This document shows, one piece after another, positions 46,938 through 57,300 of a DNA stretch of 64,000 bases. This stretch comes from Owenia fusiformis (taxonomy: Eukaryota > Annelida > Polychaeta > Sabellida > Oweniidae), in contig CAIIXF020000011.1 in the NCBI GenBank assembly GCA_903813345.2, positions 36,948,062-37,012,061 on the forward strand, read 5' to 3'. Under the pieces are notes generated by a model. It was not told the origin of the DNA. It did not search any database and saw nothing but the letters and a program-made list of their open reading frames with translations. The translations under genes were made by a program, and so were the position numbers. How positions within the stretch are numbered: the stretch's first letter is position 1; every line of letters starts with the position of its first letter.

Positions 46938-47846
46938 TAACCATGAAGTCCGTTATCTCCTTTAACATTCTATCTTTACCCCAATACATTACTTAAGATT
47001 CTCAATTCATTTTTATTGCCATTGTCATGGAATTGGCAACTATTGTATCTTAGTTAGTTTTCTCCATCTTGAATCTTCAATAGCTTCCATTTTTGATTAG
47101 ACATCTTACATCCTTCTCAAATAATGAATAAAGATTGTAAGTTACTAGAGTACTCATAATAAGCAAATACTATATATTTGTGTGAAGTAAATAAGCTGAG
47201 TTAAATTGTACAGAAGTACCAGTAAAACTTATATATTCAAACACCTCCTAATGTGAACAATTCTTCATCAAAACACTTTTACACATTCCAGACAATGATT
47301 CACTTAAACAGGTTTTACTCTACACAAAAGTGACATGTAAGCATTGATTTGTACCTTCATGTGTAAGATGACTCCTATATTCAGCTGAACCTCCATGTGC
47401 CAAGGGTTGAACAGCAAACACTGCCCATAACTCTGAAAAAATTATTATGTCTTGTTACATGTAAATGGTGGAGGTGAAACTTTAAGTGATTTGAGAAATA
47501 AAATATCAAATGGCAAAAACAGTCACAGGGAAACACCACGTAACATCCAACAAATGTTCAAAGATAATTTTTCCAATGAGTTCCTTATATATTACTAAGA
47601 CCTATAAATGATCCAGTCCCCCTACATCCCCGTAGACCAATTAAGAATACAACAGACCACAGTGTTCAATTTCAAGCTCATATAGAGAGTAAATATGTGA
47701 AACAGGTACTTTCTCTTATATAATACCTTATATGCCCCATCAAAATCTTCAAGATCCCTGAGATGGTTGCCTTTGTTGTAATATAACTGAGCTTTGGTTG
47801 TAGTATCAGTGGTATACTGGAGAGCCTGGTCTAGGTACTGGATAGC
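46789..47846 (-). CDS. C-terminal part of a TPR-repeat protein (three exons; upstream exons not found)
   Basis: Exons on the minus strand are 47846-47727 (AIQYLDQALQYTT, AQLYYNKGNHLRDLEDFDGAYK), 47432-47355 (SYGQCLLFNPWHMEVQLNIGVILHMK) and 46914-46789 (KQYKMARFHYNEALRLNP..., stop). All are in phase 0 with GT-AG junctions. Together they read as two and a half tetratricopeptide repeats: the pattern W/Y-LG/IG-Y-A-F-A-P is visible in AQLYYNKGN...GAYKSYGQCLLFNP and VQLNIGVILHMKKQYKMARFHYNEALRLNP. TPRs serve as protein-binding scaffolds; the partner and pathway cannot be told. I used the first terminal-exon copy met by transcription; any of 24 copies could serve. The first exon listed is the last unit of a second array. 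Upstream exons must lie above 51.2 kb on the minus strand but none was recognised. Confidence 0.85.
47220..47320. mobile_element. Decayed pogo-like MITE in a TPR-gene intron
   Basis: CAGTAAAACTTATATATTC at the left and AACAGGTTTTACTCTA at the right, with AAACACCTCC inside, resembling the elements at 40.3 and 40.6 kb. The ends have mutated and the target duplication is unclear. Confidence 0.55.
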
Positions 47847-50800
47847 CTGAAAATACATAGGGTAATACTTGAATATTGCCTTTGTTGTAATGTAACTGAG
47901 CGTTGGTTGTAGTATCAGTGGTATACTGGAGAGCCTGGTCTAGGTACTGGATAGCCTGAAAATACATAGGGTAATACTTGAATATTGCCATTGTTGTAAT
48001 ATAACTGAGCTTTAGTTGTAGCATCAGTGGTATACTGAAGAGCCTGGTCTAGGTACTGGGTAGCCTGAAAATACATAGGGTAATACTTGAATATTGCCTT
48101 TGTTGTAATATAACTGAGCTTTAGTTGTAGTATAAGTGGTAAACTGGAGCCTGGTATAGGTACTAGAAAGCCTGAAAATACATAGGGTAATACTTGAATA
48201 TTGGCTTTGTTGTAATATAATTGAGGTTTGGTCTCGGCACTGGATAGCCTGAAAATATATAGGGTAATACTCGAATATTGGCTTTGTTGTAATATAATTG
48301 AGCTTTAGCTGTATTATCAGTGGTATACTGGAGAGTCTGGTCTAGGTACTGGATAGCCTGAAAATACATAAGGTAATACTTGAATATTGCCTTGTAATAT
48401 AACTGAGCTTTGGTTGTAGTATCAGTGGTATACTGGAGCCTGGTCTAGGTACTGGATAGCCTGAAAATACATAGGGTAATACTTGAATATTGCCTTTGTT
48501 GTAATATAACTGAGCTTTAGTTGTAGCATCAGTGGTACACTGGAGAGCCTGGTCTAGGTACTGTATAGCCTGAAAATGCATAGGGTAATTCTTGAATATT
48601 GCCTTTGTTGTAATATAACTGCGCTTTGGTTGTATTATCAGTGATACACTGGAGAGCCTGGTCTAGGTACTGTATAGCCTGAAAATACATAGGGTAATAC
48701 TTGAATATTGCCTTTGTTGTAATATAACTGAGCTTTGGTTGTAGTATCAGTGGTATAATGGAGAGCCTGGTCTAGGTACTGGATAGCCTGAAAATACATA
48801 AGGTAATACTTGAATATTGCAATTGTTGTAATATAACTGAGCTTTGGTTGTATTATCAGTGGTATACTGGAGAGTCTGGTCTAGGTACTGGATAGCCTGA
48901 AAATACATAGGGTAATACTTGAATATTGCCTTTGTTGTAATATAATTGAGCTTTGGTTGTATTATCAGTGGTATACTGGAGAGCCTGGTCTAGGTACTGT
49001 ATAGCCTGAAAATACATAGGGTAATACTTGAATATTGCAATTGTTGTAATATAACTGAGCTTTGGTTGTAGTATCAGTGGTATACTGGACAGCCTGGTCT
49101 AGGTACTGGATAGCCTGAAAATACATAAGGTAATACTTGAATATTGCTTTTGTTGTAATATAACTGAGCTTTAGTTGTAGTATCAGTGGTATAATGGAGA
49201 GCCTGGTCTAGGTACTGGATAGCCTGAAAATACATAGGGTAATACTTGAATATTGCCTTTGTTGTAATATAACTGAGCTTTGGTTGTATTATCAGTGGTA
49301 TACTGGACAGCCTGGTCTAAGTACTGGATAGCCTGAAAATACATAAGGTAATACTTGAATATTGCAATTGTTGTAATATAACTGAGCTTTGGTTGTATTA
49401 TCAGTGGTATACTGGACAGCCTGGTCTAGGTACTGGATAGCCTGAAAATACATAGGGTAATACTTGAATATTGCAATTGTTGTAATATAACTGAGCTTTA
49501 GTTGTAGTATCAGTGGTATACTGGAGCCTGGTCTAGGTACTGGATAGCCTGAAAATACATAAGGTAATACTTGAATATTGCCTTTGTTGTAATATAACTG
49601 AGCTTTGGTTGTATTATCAGTGGTATACTGGACAGCCTGGTCTAAGTACTGGATAGCCTGAAAATACATAAGGTAATACTTGAATATTGCCTTGTTGTAA
49701 TATAACTGAGCTTTGGTTGTAGTATCAGTGGTATACTGGAGCCTGGTCTAGGTACTGGATAGCCTGAAAATACATAAGGTAATACTTGAATATTGCAATT
49801 GTTGTAATATAACTGAGCTTTGGTTGTATTATCAGTGGTATACTGGAGAGTCTGGTCTAGGTACTGGATAGCCTGAAAATACATAAGGTAATACTTGAAT
49901 ATTGCCTTGTTGTAATATAACTGAGCTTTGGTTGTAGTATCAGTGGTATACTGGAGCCTGGTCTAGGTACTGGATAGCCTGAAAATACATAGGGTAATAC
50001 TTGAATATTGCCTTTGTTGTAATATAACTGAGCTTTAGTTGTAGCATCAGTGGTACACTGGAGAGCCTGGTCTAGGTACTGTATAGCCTGAAAATGCATA
50101 GGGTAATTCTTGAATATTGCCTTTGTTGTAATATAACTGAGCTTTGGTTGTATTATCAGTGATACACTGGAGAGCCTGGTCTAGGTACTGTATAGCCTGA
50201 AAATACATAGGGTAATACTTGAATATTGCCTTTGTTGTAATATAACTGAGCTTTGGTTGTATTATCAGTGGTATACTGGACAGCCTGGTCTAGGTACTGG
50301 ATAGCCTGAAAATACATAGGGTAATACTTGAATATTGCCATTGTTGTAATATAACTGAGCTTTGGTTGTATTATCAGTGGTATTCTGAAGAGCCTGGTCT
50401 AGATACTGGATAGCCTGAAAATACATAAGGTAATACTTGAATATTGCAATTGTTGTAATATAACTGAGCTTTGGTTGTAGTATCAGTGGTATAATGGAGA
50501 GCCTGGTCTAGGTACTGGATAGCCTGAAAATACATAAGGTAATACTTGAATATTGCAATTGTTGTAATATAACTGAGCTTTGGTTGTAGTATCAGTGGTA
50601 TAATGGAGAGCCTGGTCTAGGTACTGGATAGCCTGAAAATACATAGGGTAATACTTGAATATTGCCTTTGTTGTAATATAACTGAGCTTTAGTTGTAGCA
50701 TCAGTGGTACACTGGAGAGCCTGGTCTAGGTACTGTATAGCCTGAAAATGCATAGGGTAATACTTGAATATTGCCATTGTTGTAATATAACTGAGCTTTG

Positions 50801-51100
50801 GTTGTAGTATCAGTGGTATAATGGAGAGCCTGGTCTAGGTACTGGATAGCCTGAAAATACATAAGGTAATACTTGAATATTGCAATTGTTGTAATATAAC
50901 TGAGCTTTGGTTGTAGTATCAGTGGTATAATGGAGAGCCTGGTCTAGGTACTGGATAGCCTGAAAATACATAAGGTAATACTTGAATATTGTCTTGTTGT
51001 AATATAACTGAGCTTTGCTTGTATTATCAGTGGTATACTGGAGAGCCTGGTCTAGGTACTGGATAGCCTGAAAATACATAGGGTAATACGTGGATATCAT
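47759..51100 (-). repeat. Tandem array of about 31 copies (period near 109 bp) of the 3' splice site and 5' part of a TPR exon
   Basis: The word AGCCTGAAAATACAT recurs about 31 times from 47845 to 51067, mostly 109 bases apart, with some units at 103-108 and one at 77. On the minus strand each unit is TATGTATTTTCAG followed by about 87 bases encoding AIQYLDQALQYTTD and AQLYYNKGN, then a junction TATTCAAGTATTACCC into the next unit. Only the unit at 47846 continues into the rest of the exon (HLRDLEDFDGAYK) and a donor. Because 109 is not a multiple of 3, reading through shifts frame in each unit and stops within about two units. Frames of up to 125 codons in the array come from units with small deletions and are not genes. 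Confidence 0.96.
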
Positions 51101-51124
51101 TATTTTGTTGTATCTACATATTTA

Positions 51125-51190
51125 AATTTGTTGTAGTCACAATGGTAATCGAGAGACCGGTCTACACACAGAATAGCCTGAAAATATATA
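51125..51190 (-). pseudogene. Strongly diverged outermost copy of the TPR exon unit
   Basis: ATATTTTCAG then GCTATTCTGTGTGTAGACCG and TCTCGATTACCATTGTGACTACAAC resemble an array unit at about two bases in three. It sits at the transcription-upstream edge of the array. Either it is an old member that escaped homogenisation or an ancient exon duplicate. No donor or intact continuation was seen. Confidence 0.6.
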
Positions 51191-53185
51191 CAATTCTAAC
51201 ACAATTCTATACACAATTCTAACACCAATGCTAAATACTCAATAATAAAAACAATACTCAGTCATTGTGACATGCATATTGCATGTAATTTCTTCATCCC
51301 AGATACCATTTAGAATACAAATTGTTTCAAAACCATAAACAAGTTAATAAATTTTGTTTGGTAGATGAATTTTGTTTATTTTCCATATGCTACCCACATT
51401 TTAGGCTATTACATCCTAGTTTTGGCCATTAAAATAATGTTGTGAAACATATGTGCTTAATATGTGATGACTCAACCTTCTGTGATTCCTGAACATGTAC
51501 ATGCATCAAGGACAGTTTACAAATCAATTCCATGATTAACATCACGTAAGGTGCATCCAAATTAGGCAGTATATCTTATTTTATGGCTTTTATTTGAGAT
51601 TAACAATTGATAATCCAGGTTCATTTCCTAAATACTAAAAAATGTATAAATCACACAAGCTAGGCCATGAATGATCAATATCCTCTGATCAATGAAATCA
51701 GAGATTGTAACAATTATACTCCTAATGTTTGAATAACAAGATTCTTCTAAGAATAATTTTTAAAGATTTGACATTTATACCTTAGATTTTCGGGATCACC
51801 TCATTATACCGAAGCGCATTGTGCCGAAAAACAATATACCGATGTGCATTGTACTGAAGCCCGTTATACCGATGCACGCTGAACCGAAAACCATTGCTGT
51901 ATATCGGCACCATGATTTTGTGATGTTAAAAGGCTTGTAATGGAAGATGTATGATAAGAGTAGAAGAGTATGATAAGTATTATTGAAAATAAACCAGCCA
52001 AGAAATAGCAACAGAATACTCATATAGGCTTCCCTAAGGAAGGGAAACTAAAAACTGCAAACACTGTAAAATCACAGCCCAAGTTAAACCTTCCCGTACA
52101 TGTTGTTAGTCTGCGAAAATATGTCACTTATCATTTCTTATTGAAGTTTAGTTTGGAACAAAATAGATTTAAGAAGACATTGTAAGCTTTCCAATGGTGT
52201 ACTGTATATGTGGCTGGCTATTTCAAATCATATATAGTGTTGCCAGTCAGCAAAAAATGTTTTGTCTTCTATTGTTAAAGTTCAATGCGTTATGGTTGAT
52301 TCACTTCTGTTAGAAAGGAGATTAAAGCACCAATGGTGCGTTGAGTGTTGTTTATGTGGCTATTTCAAATTATAAAAATGTACGTAATGTTGTCAGTTTG
52401 CGAAAATATGTCGTCATCTATTACATAACACGTTACATTTCATTTCAATTCATTGTATTTTGTTTTTACATTTGATCCTGTTTCTTTGCCCTCGAGAAGG
52501 AATCCTTGAACTAAGGCTACACAACACAGAATCAATGTTAAAACTTTCGAAGATAAGTTCTAAATCAGACGTCCTTTGGCCATAGGCCTATTCCTATAAA
52601 TTCTTGTTTTCCGAATAAATAGATGGACAAACAGACAAACAAATGGGCAGCTTTTCTATCTCTGGGGATAAAATGGAAACGGTGACAGGTTGTTCTAGTC
52701 TCAAAGTAGATGTTCTCCTGTTTGTAAGGATTTTTGTCAATCCTAACTAATGAATATCATATATCAAAACTTGAAAACTGTCTAATATTTTACTCCAAAT
52801 AAACTTCAATATGTGTTCACTAATTTGTCTATCAATTATCTATCAATTACCTTGCGTTGCATTGTCTCTTAAACATTACAAGCAGATAGTTACACACAGG
52901 AAAACTTTTCGGTACAATGCGTGTCGGCATTATGGCATTCAGTATAACTCCCTTGTTTAAACAATAACAGTATGGTCATGTACTAGACTGCTACTTTGGT
53001 TTGTGGTTATGACTGCATTTAAGACTTGGGTCTCATGTATGTACAATGTATACTTGAAAAGGTTCATACATTGTATGTACAGTATATTGGTTGGGTCACA
53101 GGACTTAAGTTTTTTTTGGCTATTCCATTGTTACGCATAATGGATAAGTATAGCCCTAGTTCATTTAACCAGTGTAGCCACCGTT
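51190..53185. other. Repeat-bearing DNA between the TPR and VWD genes
   Basis: At 51786-51900 short words CATTRTACCGAAGCG, ATATACCGATG and relatives recur about every 17-22 bases. A related inverted block (TTTTCGGTACAATGCGTGTCGGCATTA) lies at 52905-52950, so the two may be ends of one decayed element of about 1.2 kb. At 52090-52430 a diverged unit of about 140 bp recurs 2.5 times (GTTGTYAGTYTGCGAAAATATGTC, ATGTGGCTATTTCAAAT). No exon was recognised. Confidence 0.5.
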
Positions 53186-53189
53186 TTTA

Positions 53190-54215
53190 ATGTCTTTCTA
53201 ATCAAATGCGAAAGTGCTCTAATAATGAAAGTGAAAGCCACTGTTAGGAATTCCCCAAAATAAATGTCACAACGAATGTCTCCATACCATCCAAAGCATA
53301 TTAATGACGTAATACTCGTAACCCGCTCTTGTGGAAATCCAATGTAATGTGACGTCATTTCCCTAACAATGATAGCTTTGGAGGAACCCCAAAACTGTCA
53401 GTGGATTCTCAAAATTATTTTATGTTTATATATAAAATTAACTCTAAATTGGGTATATAGGCGTTTTTTCATATTGCAAAGGATTCCTTATATTAATACA
53501 AATATATGATAATAATATACAAATATTGAATTCTGTGGAGTTGAATATCTGTATTTATCCCATACTTGGACGTGTTACAGGTACATAAAGCCGGTTTGTA
53601 AAAACTTATATTTCCATCAGCGGGCAGATATAGCTTTACGTCCCGCGCCGAGCGGGCAGATATAGTATATCTACGTCATAATCGCCGCTCGCATATTTGT
53701 TCATAATTTGTAACGTTCGCGTAATGACTGTAAACGACAATGGAGAAAACACAGACAATCGGGATCTGTTTGATGGTTTAAAAAGGGAAGGAGCAACCAC
53801 TTAATCAATCAAAAATTCGAGAAAATAAATATGGGAATATTTGAGAGAACAGGAAAATCCACCCACGGCCAAGAAAACAAAATTGACATGAATATTCTAA
53901 AATATTTCCACGATTGAACAATGTGAACCAGATGACCAAGATTGGTATGGGATAAACATATTATTCTATAGTCGGTTCAGGATATTGGGATTATCCCTTG
54001 GCCAAGATAATATATTTTCCCTCGGGACCTGTGGCCCTTGGGCAGATATATTATATTTGCCTCGGGATAATCCCAATATCCTGAACCTCATATAGGATAA
54101 TCTTTATATATTTCTGAATATTCAATTTCTTTTTTTACGTGAAATGAAAGATGAGTATCCAAGGCTTTGGAAAGGAATGAAAAACACTTTAAGAGTTATA
54201 CAACCTTTAACTGAA
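53190..54215 (-). repeat. Inverted duplicate of 61970-62605 (left arm)
   Basis: Read on the minus strand, 53420-53190 matches 62360-62605: TTTTGAGAATCCACTGACAG, AGGGAAATGACGTCACATTACATTGGAT, TATTAGAGCA, TTTAGAAAG. The block 54215-54120 matches 61970-62105 (GGAATGAAAGATGAGTAT, AAGGAATGAAAAACACTTT, ATACAACCTTT). The order is conserved, so one segment exists twice in opposite orientations about 7.8 kb apart. The middle (53.43-54.1 kb) differs between the copies. Confidence 0.75.
53974..54087. repeat. Palindrome with perfect 24-bp ends
   Basis: GGTTCAGGATATTGGGATTA and its inverse TAATCCCAATATCCTGAACC close a 114-bp segment. Inside, CCTTGGCC and GGCCCTTGGG continue imperfect pairing. A related GCGGGCAGATATAG word occurs twice at 53625-53660. 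It lies within the part of the left duplicate that has no match in the right duplicate, so it may be a MITE inserted after the duplication. Confidence 0.75.
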
Positions 54216-54362
54216 GTAAGGTGTTCACTCGGATAGGGTTTAGTGTACTTGATATCTCATAATTGATATCTCATTGATTTAAGTGATAACAACACAGCAG
54301 GACAAGCAAATCTCATTGTTTGAGGGAAAAAGCCAATGATAAGTTCATTTTTTAACGACAAG

Positions 54363-57300
54363 ATGCTAAAATATGTTTTGCTATTGACATGCTTACTTGG
54401 AGAAAGCACGATAGATGCTTTGAGAATTGTTGATGGTTTGTATAATTTTTGTATAACTATTTATCATTCGAATTTTAAGAGAACCAACCATATTACCTAA
54501 TAATAAAGAAAATAACTAAAAGTTAAATGAAGTAAATAAGTTACTTTCATTCTTTTTTGATAAAGAATAGTTGTGCTGAACATTTAAAGAGGCATGTTGC
54601 CATTAAGGAAGCACACTACAGACTAATCAAGTTTAGGAGAACTCAAATATACCTGCCATGGTATTTGACCCGAATTAGCCACCTGGTTTTGAAACTGGTA
54701 ACAACTTACTGGCATCTGGGTTATTGGAAAAACTGATAGAAGTCGAGTCACTGAATTTCTTGATTAATTGTATAGTTCTAAATGGATTAATGTAAAACTC
54801 CATGGACATACAACTAGCTGATCTTGTTGACATGTGAATCATGATTTAACCTTAAAATTGTGTTCCTTAAAAGAATAATACTGGTATACTTTTTGCATGG
54901 GGGTGCCCCTGAGGTTCAAATATCCACCCACATCTAGGGTTTTTATTCTTTAACAATGGACTCACATCTAGGTTTTTTATTCAAAATTGGACCCTGATAT
55001 CTAGAGATTTTCCTTCAAACATAGACAAACTTCTAGGGATTCTTAGAGATTTTCCCAGGAATTTGGGAATCTCCCCAGCAAAAATTGTCAACCTTGGCTG
55101 TCAAACACGTCTTGTGACAAGATCATTAAAGTTGTCACCCACATCAATTCAACAAGTAAAGGCATTAACATGACAAAATGTCACCAAGTTAAGTCAGATT
55201 TGAATTTCTGAGAACTCTGTATATGATTTTGAAAAAAGATTGGTCAATTTGAAGCAAGTTTTTTGACCCTAAGAAGGTCATTGAAGGTAAAATCTCAAAT
55301 CTGAAGTCAGATTTAAACTTCTGAGAACTTGTACATGATTTTGAAAAAATTGGTCAATTTCTAACAAGTTAAAAAAAGACCATTTTGACCTTGAGAAGGT
55401 CATTGAAGGTCAAATCTTTTTTGACCTTGGGAATGCCATTGAAGGTCAAATCTATAGTCAGATTTGAAATTTTGAGAACTTGTAGATGATTTTGAAAAAA
55501 GAAATTGGTCAATTTGAAGCAAGTTGAAAAAAGACCTTTTGACCTTGAGAAGGTCATTGAAGGTCAAATCCTAAATCCAAAGTCAGATTTGAACTTCTGA
55601 TAACTTGTAGACGATTTAAAAAAAAATTGTTCAATTTGAAGCAAGTTGAAAAAAGACCTTTTTGACCTTTTTTAACCTTCTTTTGACCTTGAAAAAATCA
55701 TTGGAGGTCAAATCTTACACGTAAAGTCAGATTTGAACTTCTGAAAACTTGTAGATTATTTGGAAAAAAGTGAAGTCAGTCTATACAGTATTTGTTAAGT
55801 TATTGGAAGTTTAAAGAATTTGTTACAGATGCCAACTGGCACCCGCCACCCGCAAATCGCCAACCACCAACTGCCGCCACAAAATAACGGAGACCATAAC
55901 AATATGTTACCACTTCTTAAAAAGTGTTGGGATTTCTCAGTGAAAAATTGACCCACTTTTGCGGCACATCCTCATATAATCCAAGGGTGTAATAAAAATC
56001 ATGAGGTGAAATATTAGATCTTAGCCAATCTAGTTGACTTGAATGTCTAGGCATGTGTTAGACAAGAGCATGATAGAGAGAAAAATGAAAGATGGGCTTG
56101 AAGAATTACATGTACATACTTTATACTGTAGTCTTGGCTTCATATAAACATAGTTAAACTAACATCTCTTAAGTTGATTATGCATTTCAGGTCTAAGCGC
56201 TTCTATTGATATCAGAATGACATTTGGAATAACAACTGGTTGGGGAGATCCACACTATAGAACATTTGATGGTCTAGATTATGACTTCCAGGGTACTGGC
56301 AAATACTTGTTTGTTGAATCAACAGATGGGGAATTCAAGGTATATGAATAAACAGATATACACTGTACATATCAAATAAATTCACTCTTCATTAGTCTTC
56401 AAGATAAAGAACTAAATTAAATCCAATGAGATTGTTTCAGATATGATGTGATATGCTCCCTCTCCCCCTCCCTGTTCTAAGTCTGATGGTTCAATAGAAA
56501 ATCTCATGCTCACTTATATATTTATAGGTTGAGGTGCAAAATACTCCATCAGTGAATCCAAGTGTGTCACTCACCCTATATGCAGATATTTACGTAGGGG
56601 ATGATATCATAAGACTACATGTTGCCAATACAGCAAAGGTAAGTCTTAGTCAAGCCCAATATCTTTTTGAGAATAGGTATTCTGGCCATATCCATCTTCT
56701 GATCATCCAGTATTTGTTTTATTATGCACCTTCTCAATCAAATTTTTGAGTGTGCTACTAACATTTTTATAACTTTTGATTTTTCTTAAAACTCAGACAA
56801 CTTCTGTTATACCTAACAGAAAAGCGTTGTAAAAGGGATTTTCTTTTCATTTAACCATGGACTTTCAGAAGCCCATGATTTAGTATAGCAATTCTGTTGT
56901 ATTGCTTACAAGTTCTGACTAAATGATTAGGAACCTTTTTTTATTTTTATTTTGTTTGGCACACAGTACATGTATCTATTTCAAATAAAACTCAAATTAT
57001 AATAAAATAAAATTCTTAAGGATTCTTCATTTCTTTAACAAAAATACTGGACAGTCTCCTGCCAGATTTTGAAAAAGTACCTGTCCCTTTTCACAAAAGG
57101 GTCGAGTACTAAAAAGACACATGGTGAAAAATGTTGCAGCTTTGAACAAAATATAAAAAAGGGTTAATACATCAAAGTTTGTAAATATGCTGCCTTAACA
57201 CTTACCAAGAATGCCCAAAAACCTACATGTAATCATTCTAAACTTTCATCTGTTCAAATATCCCTGAAAATTTCAGATGAATCCTCAAACTGTTAGGCTG

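Noticed and set aside
49292-51100. Open frames of 60-125 codons on the minus strand inside the 109-bp array (MYFQAIQYLDQ... type).
   Set aside because: They start within the acceptor sequence (TATGTATTTTCAG read as codons) and run through shifting frames of the repeat. They are by-products of exon copies, not separate genes.
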